Of a stretch of DNA of 64,000 bases, positions 51,424 through 60,990 are shown piece after piece (position 1 is the first letter of the stretch; every line of letters starts with the position of its first letter). The position numbers were made by a program, and so were the translations under genes. The stretch is from JAFDZV01 sp035549015. Its GTDB lineage: Bacteria; Bacteroidota; Ignavibacteria; OLB7. The stretch spans positions 35,625 to 99,624 of the forward strand of contig DASZRW010000108.1 of assembly GCA_035549015.1 (NCBI GenBank), read 5' to 3'. Under the pieces are notes generated by a model. It saw nothing but the letters and a program-made list of their open reading frames with translations. It did no database searches and had not been told where the DNA came from.

Positions 51424-52476
51424 CTACAGCAATCGCCCCTGCAGTCCTCCCTCCTCGCTGGCTCCGCGCTTCAGGCCGAAATGTCCGTATGCCTTTGGAG
51501 TGGCCTCACGGCCGCGTGGAGTACGCTGCAGGAATCCCTCCTGGATCAGATACGGTTCGTATACCTCTTCCACCGTTCCGGTGTCCTCGCCAACGGCAAC
51601 GGCGAGCGTGTTGACTCCCACCGGACCGCCGTTGAACTTCTCGATGATGGCAAGCAGGATGCGCTTGTCCATCTCATCGAGTCCGTACTCATCCACCTCC
51701 AACGCCGCCAATGCAATCTTCGCTATCGCCACCGTGATGGTGCCGTCTCCCTTCACCTCGGCGAAGTCGCGGGTCCTGCGGAGCAACCTGTTCGCGATTC
51801 GCGGCGTGCCGCGCGAGCGGCGAGCGATCTCCAACGCTCCCTCGTCATCAACCGGTATCGAGAGGATGTCGGCGGAGCGCATCACCACATGGAACAGCTC
51901 CTTCACCGAGTAGTAGTCCAGGCGGTTGATGATGCCGAACCGGCTTCGCAGCGGCGCAGTGAGCAGGCCCTGGCGCGTGGTTGCTCCAATCAACGTGAAC
52001 TGCGGCAACGTCAGCTGAACGGAGCGCGCCGAGGGGCCGGAGTCGATCATGATATCGATCCGGAAATCCTCCATCGCCGAATAGAGATACTCCTCCACCA
52101 CGGGGCTCAGCCGATGGATCTCGTCGATGAAGAGAATGTCGCCGTGGTTCAGGTTGGTGAGGAGTCCGGCAAGATCGCCCGGCTTCTCCAGCACCGGCCC
52201 GGACGTGATCTTGATTGCAGCCTGCATCTCGCTGGCGATGATGTAGCTGAGCGTTGTCTTGCCGAGCCCGGGCGGACCGTTGAGCAGCACATGATCCAGC
52301 GCCTCCCCACGCTTCAACGCAGCGGCGATGAAGATGCCCAGGTTCTCCACAACCTTCGTCTGCCCAACGAACTCCGCGAACGCCGCCGGACGAAGTGCGG
52401 CCTCGGCATCACGCTCGCCTCCACCCTCGGGATTCGGCGACGCCATCCCGCGGCGTCCGCTCTCCAGATCACTCAT
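51424..52476 (-). CDS. ruvB: Holliday junction branch migration helicase RuvB
   Basis: 350 residues. AAA+ motor with Walker A GPPGLGKT at 67-74, Walker B ILFIDEIHRL with DEIH at 118-121, sensor LIGATTRQGLLTAPLRSRFG (sensor 1 plus Arg finger), sensor 2 SRGTPRIANRLLRR, and a C-terminal winged helix ending LIQEGFLQRTPRGREAT. It drives branch migration with RuvA, which is not in the window. The first ~20 residues are extra compared with common RuvB; an ATG at residue 11 is an alternative. DUF2461 gene lies 35 bases upstream on the same strand. Confidence 0.96.
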   Translation of the reverse strand: MSDLESGRRGMASPNPEGGGERDAEAALRPAAFAEFVGQTKVVENLGIFIAAALKRGEALDHVLLNGPPGLGKTTLSYIIASEMQAAIKITSGPVLEKPGDLAGLLTNLNHGDILFIDEIHRLSPVVEEYLYSAMEDFRIDIMIDSGPSARSVQLTLPQFTLIGATTRQGLLTAPLRSRFGIINRLDYYSVKELFHVVMRSADILSIPVDDEGALEIARRSRGTPRIANRLLRRTRDFAEVKGDGTITVAIAKIALAALEVDEYGLDEMDKRILLAIIEKFNGGPVGVNTLAVAVGEDTGTVEEVYEPYLIQEGFLQRTPRGREATPKAYGHFGLKRGASEEGGLQGRLL

Positions 52477-52511
52477 TCGTCACTCTCCGGTATCGATCGG
52501 TGAACGCCATC

Positions 52512-53243
52512 TCATCCGCGAATCGCATCGTAGAGATAGGTGTTGAACTCCAACGACTTGCGCGACATCTCGACGATCCAGTCCACCAGCTCACGCGACA
52601 TCGCAAGCCTGTCCGGGAACTGCTTCGATATCCACATCTGCGTATAGAGCAGAAGATCCATCGCCGGATGATCCTTCTCGTAACCGGCCGGTCCCCGCTT
52701 CAGCTTCTCCCCCTGCAACGGAGAGAACTCCTTCTCCACCTTCGCCAGAATCTTCCGGAACGCGGCGGGGTCTGCGGCCAGCCGCTCGCGAAGCGAACGA
52801 AGCCCTGCAGGCTCCATGAAATAGGCTCCTCCGCCGTAGAAGCAGGAGCCCGGCTGAATATGCAGGTAGTTGCCAAGCCCATCCTTTCCTTCACCCCTGA
52901 ACGGCACAACCGCTCCGATGTTGGTCTTGAACGGGCGCTTGTCCTTGCTGAACCGTGTGTCGCGATAGAGACGGAAAAGGCTCGCCGTGGGATCGGGTGT
53001 ATACGGAAGCCCTTCCTCGGCAAACCGCATGCGCAGCTCGCCGAGCAACTGCTTCATCGGCTCCACGAGATGATCCCGATAGATCGCCTTGCGTTCATCG
53101 GTCAACCACTCACGCACATTGTTCTGCGCAATCTCCTTCAGGAATTGAAAGCCCTTCCTGTCGAAGCCGGGAAATGGTGGAAGATCGAGAGTGACATCCT
53201 CCGCTGAGGCGCGCGGGCGCTTGCTTGAAGTTGGTCGAGCCAT
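52512..53243 (-). CDS. DUF2461 (TIGR02453) family protein
   Basis: 243 residues from ATG 53243 (MARPTSSKR); longer starts upstream read as non-coding. Family signatures are FLKEIAQNNVREWLTDERKAIY, LFRLYRDTRFSKDKRPFKTNIG and GSCFYGGGAYFMEP, with PFPGFDRKG before. The fold is a known domain of uncharacterised function that is widespread in bacteria. No signal peptide or membrane part. It is 35 bases upstream of ruvB, so possibly co-transcribed, but no functional link is established. Confidence 0.9.
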   Translation of the reverse strand: MARPTSSKRPRASAEDVTLDLPPFPGFDRKGFQFLKEIAQNNVREWLTDERKAIYRDHLVEPMKQLLGELRMRFAEEGLPYTPDPTASLFRLYRDTRFSKDKRPFKTNIGAVVPFRGEGKDGLGNYLHIQPGSCFYGGGAYFMEPAGLRSLRERLAADPAAFRKILAKVEKEFSPLQGEKLKRGPAGYEKDHPAMDLLLYTQMWISKQFPDRLAMSRELVDWIVEMSRKSLEFNTYLYDAIRG

Positions 53244-53307
53244 GGCAGGATGAATTGAGGTATGAAAGGTCGGGGCGCGGACGCAGCGATGCACGCTCCC
53301 CGACACA

Positions 53308-54783
53308 CTAGACGATATCCGTGGTGCCGAGCCCCTCCATCGGGCGGCCACGATATCCGAAGATGCTGCGTACGGTGTCCACGATACGCGGCGATCCCTG
53401 GCGAACATACCACTGATCGGAGACGCGGCGAACACCGAGCGTGTAGGTCGGGTAGGCATGCACCGTGCCGGAGATCTCCCGGATGGAGAGGCCGCGATGC
53501 ATGGCGAGCGCAAACTCGTTGATCATCTCGCCGGCGCACTCGCCGGCGATGTGGGCGCCAAGGATCTTGCCGCTCACCGGCGAGATATGCACCAACACGA
53601 CGCCGTCATCGGTACGATCGATCAGCGATCGATCGAGACGGGAATATGGAAACCGGATTGTCTCGTACCGAACGCCGTTCTCCTCGAGCTGCACTGAGGT
53701 CTGGCCGAGATGCGCGAGCTCCGGATCGGTGAACGTCACCCACGGAATGCTCCGGCGTTCGTAGGCGGCCGGCACCTTCAGCAGCAGGCGTGTAGCGGCG
53801 GTGCGCGCCATGTCCTCGGCAACATGCGTGAAGTGCGGACCGTCCGTTACGTCGCCGCATGCATAGATATGCGAGGCCGAGGTCTGGCAGGAATGATTGA
53901 TCGTGATCCCGTGATCGTTGTACGCGACGCCGGCAGCTTCGAGCGCCAGGCCATGAACGTTCGGCCGCCTGCCGGCCGCTGCCAGCACCATATCGAAGTT
54001 CACGGTCATCCACTGCTCGCCGTGGCTCACCAGAGCCGCGTACCCGTTCCCGGAGGCGGTAACCGATTCAACCTGATTGCCGAGACGGAATACGATCCCC
54101 TCCGCCTCCAGCCGGCGCCGGACAAGCGCCGCACACTCCGGCTCGTCCGCGCAGAGAATGCGGTCCTTCCGATCCACAACGGAGACCGCGCTGCCGAATC
54201 TGCGGAACGCCTGCGCCATCTCCACGCCAACCGGACCGGCCCCGATCACCAGCAGGCGACCGGGAAGTTCCGATATCTCGAAGATGGAGTTGTTGGTATG
54301 GAGAAGTTGAAGCGGCAGCCCCGGCACGTGCGGAACAACGGGTGAACTGCCGGTGCAGATGATGAAGTACCTGGCCGATATCGTTCGGGTCTCGTCCCCT
54401 TCGATCAGCAGCGTATGCGGATCGACGAACGACGGGCTGGCCATGATCAGGTCGATGTTGCGCGCAGTGATCCGCTCCGGAGCATCGGCATCCTCGTAGA
54501 CGCGCTGCCTGGTGCTTCGCACCGATTCCATCACGCGTGCGAAGTCGATTACCGGCTCGCATGCCGCGATGCCGAACATCTCCGCGGTACGCATCGTGTG
54601 CGCCACGCGCGCGGCCTTGATCAACGCCTTGGAGGGAATGCAGCCGGTCCATGTACACTCGCCGCCGGTACGCGCATTCTCGATCAGCGCCGTCCTGGCT
54701 CCGAATGCGGCCGCAAACCCGCTCGCCGTAAGGCCCGCGGCGCCCGCACCCAGCACCACAACATCGTAATCGTAGGAAGCCAT
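53308..54783 (-). CDS. Pyridine nucleotide-disulfide oxidoreductase (lipoamide dehydrogenase/mercuric reductase type)
   Basis: 491 residues. FAD-binding GAGAAGLTASGFAA near 12; redox-active disulfide CTWTGC at 43-48; FAD/NAD(P) second motif VIGAGPVGVEMAQAF; ASHIYACGDV; and the dimerisation domain with His442 in TVHAYPTY, where the catalytic His-Glu pair normally has HxHPT. Class I family that includes lipoamide dehydrogenase, glutathione reductase and MerA. No lipoyl or HMA domain is fused and no 2-oxoacid dehydrogenase genes are adjacent, so the substrate is not settled. The extra C-terminal RSIFGYRGRPMEG is seen in some MerA-like members. Confidence 0.88.
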   Translation of the reverse strand: MASYDYDVVVLGAGAAGLTASGFAAAFGARTALIENARTGGECTWTGCIPSKALIKAARVAHTMRTAEMFGIAACEPVIDFARVMESVRSTRQRVYEDADAPERITARNIDLIMASPSFVDPHTLLIEGDETRTISARYFIICTGSSPVVPHVPGLPLQLLHTNNSIFEISELPGRLLVIGAGPVGVEMAQAFRRFGSAVSVVDRKDRILCADEPECAALVRRRLEAEGIVFRLGNQVESVTASGNGYAALVSHGEQWMTVNFDMVLAAAGRRPNVHGLALEAAGVAYNDHGITINHSCQTSASHIYACGDVTDGPHFTHVAEDMARTAATRLLLKVPAAYERRSIPWVTFTDPELAHLGQTSVQLEENGVRYETIRFPYSRLDRSLIDRTDDGVVLVHISPVSGKILGAHIAGECAGEMINEFALAMHRGLSIREISGTVHAYPTYTLGVRRVSDQWYVRQGSPRIVDTVRSIFGYRGRPMEGLGTTDIV

Positions 54784-55072
54784 AAACAGTCGGTGTTAGA
54801 AATCCGGCGGTCGGGTATTCAGTGGTCGGTCGATACGGAGCTCATCAACGAAGGCCCGGTGCCGGTTGTTGCCGGAGCGCCGGTACGCGAAGGCGGTTGG
54901 AGCGAAACGCCGGGCGTAGGCGCATGTGCCGGACATGGCATCCGCGATCGATACCGGAGACGCGGAACCCGGACGGCTCCGCCTCCGCGCGCAGAGACCG
55001 GGCCGGATCCCGGCAGAGTGGTAACGAACTCTCCAGGCGGAGAGTAGTGCTTCATCGTCGGTGTGCGTGCGG

Positions 55073-55675
55073 TCAGTCGTTCGAGAGGCGCTCGATCTCG
55101 TCGCGGATCTGCGCGGCACGCTCGTAGTCCTCGTTGCGCACGGCCTCGTCCAGCTTCTCCTGCAGCGTCTCGCGCACGGTCTTCGGGCGTGGGGGCTGAT
55201 CCTCCTGAGGGGCCGCCTCCTCGTCCGCCTGCTCCATCTCCTCTTCCTCCTCCTCTTCGTTCTCCTCGTCCTCCTGCACCATGATGCCGGCCTCGCGCAT
55301 CACTGCCTCCGCAACGTAGATCGGTGCGCCGAATCGGATGGCGAGCGCAATGGCATCCGATGGGCGTGCATCCACCTCCGCCGGCGTGGCATCGAGCGTG
55401 AGGGTTGCATAGAACGTGGCGTCCCGCAGCTCGCTGATCGTCACCTCCACGAGCGTGGCTCCGAGCGCCTCGATCACCATCTTGAGCAGATCGTGCGTCA
55501 CCGGCCGCGGGGGCTTGATCTGCTCCATCTCCAGAGCAATGGACTGCGCCATCTCGGCGCCGATGAGGATCGAAAGCCGCCGCGACCCTCCAGATTCCTG
55601 AAGGATCAACGCATAGGCCCCGCTCGATTGCGGACTCGCCGTGAGCCCGATTATCTCCATCTGGACTTTATCCAC
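55073..55675 (-). CDS. Bifunctional nuclease (BFN/DUF151) domain protein with UVR motif
   Basis: 200 residues from GTG 55675, chosen because ACGGAG lies 5 bases upstream; ATG 55660 is an alternative. Residues about 5-135 form the BFN/DUF151 domain (YALILQESGGSRRLSILIG, ALEMEQIKPPRPVTHDL, VEVTISELRDATFYATLTL, RPSDAIALAIRFGAPIYV). An acidic linker follows, then a C-terminal UVR (UvrB/UvrC) coiled motif (LQEKLDEAVRNEDYERAAQIRDE). Homologues have nuclease activity in plants and link to DNA repair, but the bacterial role is poorly defined. 290-base gap 54784-55072 downstream holds no gene I can support. Confidence 0.85.
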   Translation of the reverse strand: MDKVQMEIIGLTASPQSSGAYALILQESGGSRRLSILIGAEMAQSIALEMEQIKPPRPVTHDLLKMVIEALGATLVEVTISELRDATFYATLTLDATPAEVDARPSDAIALAIRFGAPIYVAEAVMREAGIMVQEDEENEEEEEEEMEQADEEAAPQEDQPPRPKTVRETLQEKLDEAVRNEDYERAAQIRDEIERLSND

Positions 55676-55803
55676 CTGTGCTCCGTAACTGACTTCCGAA
55701 AGATGTCCTTCACTTCCGTTACGCTGCGTACCACCCACCGAACTTCATGACGAAATATCGCGCCCGAAATGATGCCGCGCAACGATTCGCGGCTCCGGGA
55801 CCG

Positions 55804-56775
55804 CTACCGGCCATGAAGCGCGTTCACCTCCTGCGTCATCAACGGCACCACATCGAACACATCGCCGATGATGCCATAGTCCGCCACGGAGAAGATCGGA
55901 GCATCCTTGTCCTTGTTGATCGCCACGATGAACTTGGAGCTGGACATGCCGGCCAGATGCTGCACGGCTCCGGAGATCGCGCATGCCACATAGAGCGACG
56001 GCGACACGGTCTTGCCGGTCTGTCCCACCTGCTCCGAATGCGGACGCCAGCCGGCATCCACAACGGCACGCGACGCTCCAACGGCGCCTCCGAGCGCCTC
56101 GGCAAGGTTCTCCACGAGATAGAAATTCTCCGGCCCCTTGAAACCGCGGCCGCCGGAGACGATGACGTCAGCCTCCGCCACGTCGCGCTTGCCGGTATTG
56201 ACCATCGTCTCCACCACCCTGGCATCGAAGTCCTTCGGGCCGAACCCGACATTCGCCGTACGCACCGATGCCGAGGCCTCCGCCGCGCTCGCGGTGAAGA
56301 CGTTCGGGCGAAGCGAGTATACCTGCACCGGAGTGCTCACGGCCACGTCCACGCGTGCCTTGCCGGCATAGACCGGACGCGTCGCCACGATACGCCCATC
56401 CTGGACGGCAAGCGCAACGGTATCGGGCGCAAGCCCGGCCTCGAGCTTGATCGCGACGCGCGGAGCAAGGTCCTTGCCGTGCGAGGTGTTGCTGATGAGC
56501 ACAACGGAGGAGCCCTCCGCCGCTGCCACGGCCGCGATAGCGGTTGCAACGGCTCTGCTGGCGTACTGCTCCAGCCGGGCATCGTCCACCACGATGACAT
56601 CCGCGGCACCGTACTGGGCAAGCCGCTCGGCGAGCCCGGCAACGTTGTGCCCAACCAGCAGGGCGCTGAAGCTGCCGCCGGTCTGCGCTGCAAGCGTGCG
56701 CGCGGCCGTCACGGTTTCAAACGCGTTCTTCTTCAGTTCGCCGCCGCGCTGTTCGATATATGCGAGAATCTTCAT
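55804..56775 (-). CDS. etfA: Electron transfer flavoprotein alpha subunit
   Basis: 323 residues. N-terminal domain of the ETF alpha fold, then the FAD-binding C-terminal half with ADVIVSGGRGFKGPENFYLV, VGASRAVVDAGW, QVGQTGKTVSPSLYVACAIS and GAVQHLAGM. With EtfB it carries electrons from dehydrogenases (for example acyl-CoA dehydrogenases) to a quinone reductase. It follows etfB by 82 bases on the same strand. Normal length, no oddities seen. Confidence 0.95.
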   Translation of the reverse strand: MKILAYIEQRGGELKKNAFETVTAARTLAAQTGGSFSALLVGHNVAGLAERLAQYGAADVIVVDDARLEQYASRAVATAIAAVAAAEGSSVVLISNTSHGKDLAPRVAIKLEAGLAPDTVALAVQDGRIVATRPVYAGKARVDVAVSTPVQVYSLRPNVFTASAAEASASVRTANVGFGPKDFDARVVETMVNTGKRDVAEADVIVSGGRGFKGPENFYLVENLAEALGGAVGASRAVVDAGWRPHSEQVGQTGKTVSPSLYVACAISGAVQHLAGMSSSKFIVAINKDKDAPIFSVADYGIIGDVFDVVPLMTQEVNALHGR

Positions 56776-56857
56776 GTATTCTGTTCCTGAATCGGCCAGG
56801 GGCCGGGTTACTGGAGCGCTCGGCGCGCTCTGCCGTTGTTCGTGGTTGGTCCTGCGC

Positions 56858-57604
56858 TCAGATTACCTTCGCTTCCTCGTGAAGCAGCCGCACCAGTTCC
56901 TTTACGTTCTCGGGCGAGAACTCGAAGATCCTGCCGCCGGTCTTCTCCGCCGGCTTCCGCATCGCGAGCGTCTCCACGCGCGCCGCAACCGATGACGCGG
57001 CAACCTCCGCAATCGGCTTCGCCTTGGCCTTCATGATATCCGGCAGCTTGGGATACCGCGGCTCGTTCAATCCCTTCTGCGCCGTGATGACGCATGGAAG
57101 CGACGTCTCCACAACCTCCTTTCCTCCTTCGATGTCGCGCTCGGCACGCACGGCGCTACCGTTGATCTCCAGCCTGGTAACGAAGGAGACGCACGGCATG
57201 TCCAGCATCTCGGCAAGCATCGGTCCCACCTGGGCCGAGTCGTAGTCGATGGACTGGCGGCCCAGGAGAATGATATCGGGACCGGCCGCGCGAACCACAT
57301 CGGCAATGCCCGAGACGACGCGGAAGGAATCGGCGCGCTCCTCATCCTTTACGAGAACGGCCTTGTCCGCACCCATCGCGATGCCGAGGCGGATCGCCTC
57401 CTTGGCTCCATCGCCGCCAACGCAGACAAGCGTTACCTCACCGCCATGCGCCGCGCGAAGCTGCAGCCCCTCCTCGACGGCAAACTCGTCGTACGGGTTC
57501 AGGACGAACTTCACTCCCTTGGCATCGATGTTCCTACCATCAGCCCCAACGGCCACCTTCGTTGCGGTGTCCGGTGTCTGGCTGATACAGACGACAATGT
57601 TCAT
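56858..57604 (-). CDS. etfB: Electron transfer flavoprotein beta subunit
   Basis: 248 residues from ATG 57604 (MNIVVCISQTPDTATKV). It has LNPYDEFAVEEGLQLRA, VTLVCVGGDGAKEAIRLGIAMGADKAVLV, LLGRQSIDYDSAQVGPMLAEML, the AMP-binding region of ETF beta, then VVETSLPCVITAQKGLNEPRYP and the C-terminal recognition loop. Partner of EtfA. A good promoter element lies 45 bases upstream, so the two-gene operon is etfB-etfA. Confidence 0.95.
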   Translation of the reverse strand: MNIVVCISQTPDTATKVAVGADGRNIDAKGVKFVLNPYDEFAVEEGLQLRAAHGGEVTLVCVGGDGAKEAIRLGIAMGADKAVLVKDEERADSFRVVSGIADVVRAAGPDIILLGRQSIDYDSAQVGPMLAEMLDMPCVSFVTRLEINGSAVRAERDIEGGKEVVETSLPCVITAQKGLNEPRYPKLPDIMKAKAKPIAEVAASSVAARVETLAMRKPAEKTGGRIFEFSPENVKELVRLLHEEAKVI

Positions 57605-57648
57605 GCGTGAATATGAGTTAAGGATACTACGGTTACTGGAAAGGCGGG

Positions 57649-57656
57649 CAAATATA
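57649..57656 (-). promoter_or_regulatory. Candidate -7 element for etfBA
   Basis: The minus strand reads TATATTTG (57656-57649), a perfect TAnnTTTG, giving a start near 57642 and a ~38-base leader to etfB. A second match, TAACTTTG (57676-57669), lies upstream. No -33 TTTG at the best spacing. Confidence 0.5.
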
Positions 57657-57694
57657 CGCCGCACGGGCCAAAGTTACCGGCGAACGCAAACGCG

Positions 57695-57717
57695 GAGGGC
57701 CCCGAATCAGGGCCCTC
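57695..57717 (-). terminator. Hairpin after the secreted Asp-box protein
   Basis: GAGGGCCC (57695-57702) and GGGCCCTC (57710-57717) form a perfect 8-bp GC stem with a 7-base loop, between the minus-strand gene ending at 57804 and etfB. Only a TTT follows, so it is a weak intrinsic terminator. Confidence 0.55.
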
Positions 57718-57803
57718 GGCTGTAACAGTGCGTTGCGCTGTTCCGGAAGCTGGGTGTGCACGGCGCCAGCGGGAGCCGGCGGTTCATGCCGGGCCGACGG
57801 CCC

Positions 57804-60671
57804 CTACTTCACGCGAGCCACCACCACTCTCCCGCGCGCGGAGGCCGTTCCGGCCTGGATGCGGTAGAAGTACGTTCCTTCGGGAAGGTCTCCCGTGTCG
57901 AGCGTTGCCGCATGCGTTCCCGCCTCCTGGACGCCGTCGACAAGCGTCGCCACGGGACGCCCAACCAGATCATACACACGAAGCTGGACACTGGAGGCGC
58001 GAGCAAGCCGGTACTCGATAACGGCCGCAGTGGAAGCAGGGTTCGGGAAGACGCGATCGGCAAGCCCGGCAGCATCGCCGCCGGCGGCCACCTCGACAGC
58101 GGCCTTGCCGCCGAACTCGATGTTGTCCAGATACCAGCCGTCGGCCTGTGTGATTGCGCCGCTCGCCATGCGGAAGCGGACGATACCGATAGCATCCGGC
58201 CCCGGCGCCGGATGGTTCAGCGTCAGGATCTCCTGGCGCCAGTCCCCCGGGTTCGCCAGCTTGTCCGCCCACGACGGATCGGACTGGAAGCTGTAGCGCG
58301 CCAGGACGTTCCAGGTGGAGCCGCGGTCGTAGCTGGCTTCGACGGTTGCGCTGTCCCCCGGATCCACGATCGCGATGTGCGCGAACTTCAGCACGACCGG
58401 CCCGGGCATCGCCACCGGGAATATCTGCGTGGTCGATGCGCGCCGCGGCAGATAGTCGCCACCCGGAGAATCGGTGAGCGAGTTCGGCGCGCTCAGCGCA
58501 ATCGTATCGGTCAGCCCCCATGTGCCGCCATACAGGAAGCGCGGCCGGGTGCCGTCGAAGGTCTCCGCGTACTGGCTCAGATCGCCGGCGTAGAGGGTAA
58601 CCGTGTCGGAGGAGGCGCTCTCCTTCGCCGGCGCGGAGCCGTCGATAATCGTCACCGCGTAACGATAGTAGCCCCGTTCGGCCGGCGTGTCGTTGATCGG
58701 AATGGTCCTGCCGGTGTCTCCGGGAGCCAGGTTCTCCTCGCGCAGCAGCACGCCGTCGCGATAGATCCGATAGCCCTTCAGGTTGCCGAGCGGCGTGGAG
58801 GAGTCCGCGCGCGTGGCCGGAATGTGCGTAACAAGCTGGATCTGCGGCGCATACCCGTTTGCCTGCACAATCGCCGGACGCGCGGGGAGCGCCGCATCGG
58901 ACGGACGATAGGAGACCATGCGATCGGCGCTCGTGTCCGTACCCGCCACAACACGCACCGTGTAGAGATAGGTGCTGTCAACGGTGAGACCGCTTTCGGT
59001 GTAGCTGAGCGTTGCCGGAGGAAGCCTTGCAACAACCGTCTGGCCGCGCCGCACCTCGAAGGCATAACCGGTGATCGGATAGCCGAACACCGATTCGGAC
59101 GTGTGCGGATAGGTCCAGCTGATGGCGACCTCCTGCAGATTGTCCGCGCGGCCGCGCGCCACGAGGTTTTCAACCGGGTACGGCGCACGAACGTTCACCA
59201 TCGCGGTGAAGACATCGTTGTCCTCGCGGGTATCGAGATGGCTTGGATACACCATCCCCCCTCTGAATGCATTGCCGCTGTAGTCGCCGGCGAAGATTCC
59301 GCCGAACGGATTCTTCCGGAAGTCGCTCATGTAGTCCGTGGCGCGGCGGTCCACCCAGGTGTCGCCGCCGTCGCGGCTGTAGCTGATGTAGGTGTCCACC
59401 AGAATGTTCTCGGGGTCGTTGCGGCTGTCCGAGTACATCACCGCGATGTCGCCGTTTGTCTGGTCCACACTCAGCCACGGCCACCACTGGTCTCCCGTGG
59501 TATCGGAGTGAATCACCTTCGGCAAGGACCAGGTGCCTCCGCCATCGGTGGAGCGGATGAAGAAGACATCCGGCCGCGTCCCGGCCGCCCAGGCCAGATA
59601 GAGCCACCCTCTGCGGGGTGAGTTCGAGTTGTCCGCCATCATCGTGGGATAGGTCTCGGCGCGGAACGTCCCCTTCAGCACATGGTACACGCTCCCTCCG
59701 GACTTCTTCGCCGTCCCCTGCGTGGCATATCCCTGCACCGCGAACGTCGGCGCGGAAAAGGTGCGGCCGCCGTCCGTGGACTTCGCGAAGCCGATGGAGC
59801 GCGCGGGCCCATCGTTCCAGACGACATAGAGATCGCCATTCGGCCCGCAGGCCGTAAGCGGGAAGCTCTGCCCGAACGTGGTATCCAGGCTGCTGCCGTG
59901 CTTGCGCGGGCTCACCGCAACCGGCGCGGCCCACGTGACCCCGCGATCGGTGGAGCGCGCCACCATGATCTGCGTGGAGCTGTCGCGATCGATCACGCGC
60001 TTCCACGGCGTGTACATCGTTCCGCGCCGCGGCGAGGATGCGGAGTTGTCGATCTCCACATAGTACTTGTCCTCGAAGGAGGAATCCGGCGTCCCCTTTG
60101 CCGTGTGGTCCATCACGGCATAGTCCTTCCAGGTGAGCCCATCGTCCGTTGTCTTCGAGATGTAGACGCCGTTCGGCGAACCGGAGGTGGTGCCGCTGAA
60201 TCCGCCGTACATCACATAGCCGTTCCCTTCGAAGTCGAAGCCGCAGGAGGGATCGTTGCCGATCGTCCAATCCGGATGCAGTGTGACGAACGACGTGTCG
60301 CGCCAGGTGCGTCCGCCGTCGGTGGAGATGTAGACCCATGCGCCGCGGGAGTCGACGGCGGAGGCGATCAACACGTTCGGACGAACGGGGTTGATCGCGA
60401 TGGACGATTCATTCTGCGCCGCCTGCTTCGCCTCCACCACCATGTTCCGGTTGTTGAACAGGCCGAACTGCGTGCTGATGGTGGGGCTGCTCTGGATGTA
60501 CGGATACTTCTCCCACTCGGACAGTCCCTCGGGATATTCCTCCTGCAGGTCGGGATCCAGCCACGGGCGGGCGCGCTCAGCGTTGCTTGGCGTGCGCTCC
60601 CCCTTCCCCTGCGCGCAGAGCGTGGCAGCCGAAAGGAGAGTAATGGCGATACATAGCAGCGTTCGATTCAT
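57804..60671 (-). CDS. Secreted Asp-box (sialidase-like) propeller with FN3 and T9SS sorting domain
   Basis: 955 residues from ATG 60671, where a signal peptide begins (RTLLCIAITLLSAATLCAQ); longer starts are non-coding. Residues about 95-460 are an Asp-box/BNR propeller (ISTDGGRTW, KTTDDGLTW, RSTDRGVTW, KSTDGGRTF, RSTDGGGTW). Then fibronectin III-like domains at about 480-680 (NLQEVAISWTYP, TYLYTVRVVAGTD) and a beta-sandwich (FAHIAIVDPGDSATVE). The C-terminus is a T9SS sorting domain (FPNPASTAAVIEYRLA, VYDLVGRPVATLVDG, LPEGTYFYRIQAG). It is exported to the surface. Asp-boxes alone do not prove sialidase activity; no catalytic Arg triad can be confirmed. Confidence 0.85.
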   Translation of the reverse strand: MNRTLLCIAITLLSAATLCAQGKGERTPSNAERARPWLDPDLQEEYPEGLSEWEKYPYIQSSPTISTQFGLFNNRNMVVEAKQAAQNESSIAINPVRPNVLIASAVDSRGAWVYISTDGGRTWRDTSFVTLHPDWTIGNDPSCGFDFEGNGYVMYGGFSGTTSGSPNGVYISKTTDDGLTWKDYAVMDHTAKGTPDSSFEDKYYVEIDNSASSPRRGTMYTPWKRVIDRDSSTQIMVARSTDRGVTWAAPVAVSPRKHGSSLDTTFGQSFPLTACGPNGDLYVVWNDGPARSIGFAKSTDGGRTFSAPTFAVQGYATQGTAKKSGGSVYHVLKGTFRAETYPTMMADNSNSPRRGWLYLAWAAGTRPDVFFIRSTDGGGTWSLPKVIHSDTTGDQWWPWLSVDQTNGDIAVMYSDSRNDPENILVDTYISYSRDGGDTWVDRRATDYMSDFRKNPFGGIFAGDYSGNAFRGGMVYPSHLDTREDNDVFTAMVNVRAPYPVENLVARGRADNLQEVAISWTYPHTSESVFGYPITGYAFEVRRGQTVVARLPPATLSYTESGLTVDSTYLYTVRVVAGTDTSADRMVSYRPSDAALPARPAIVQANGYAPQIQLVTHIPATRADSSTPLGNLKGYRIYRDGVLLREENLAPGDTGRTIPINDTPAERGYYRYAVTIIDGSAPAKESASSDTVTLYAGDLSQYAETFDGTRPRFLYGGTWGLTDTIALSAPNSLTDSPGGDYLPRRASTTQIFPVAMPGPVVLKFAHIAIVDPGDSATVEASYDRGSTWNVLARYSFQSDPSWADKLANPGDWRQEILTLNHPAPGPDAIGIVRFRMASGAITQADGWYLDNIEFGGKAAVEVAAGGDAAGLADRVFPNPASTAAVIEYRLARASSVQLRVYDLVGRPVATLVDGVQEAGTHAATLDTGDLPEGTYFYRIQAGTASARGRVVVARVK

Positions 60672-60990
60672 GCTCTGGAGGAAATTGCCCCGCACATCGC
60701 GCCGCGGAGTTGGATGGCGCCGGCGCATGCGTAGTGGCTTGCGATGTTCATCATGCGAAACTATCACGAACAGGGCGTGGATACAATGAAAAGCGCCGCG
60801 TGCCCGGCCTGCGGCGTTGCATATCGTGCACAGAGTTCATTACTTGGCACCGTGTATTCCGTGCACTCCGCTCCCCGTGCGGATATCGGTTCACCGCTCC
60901 CTGCTGCAACGAAGGAAGTTTCGGCCAGGAGTTCCGGACTCAACCAACGCGAACATATCCCGCGTGCAGCGATGCGCGCTTTCAATCGGC
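60672..60990. other. Divergent intergenic region, 319 bases
   Basis: It separates the minus-strand secreted protein from the flavin reductase and should hold both promoters. The minus strand has TAGTTTCG (60763-60756), one base off TAnnTTTG. A frame on the plus strand from 60744 begins with a CPxC pattern but runs out of frame into the flavin reductase, so it is not a gene. Confidence 0.45.
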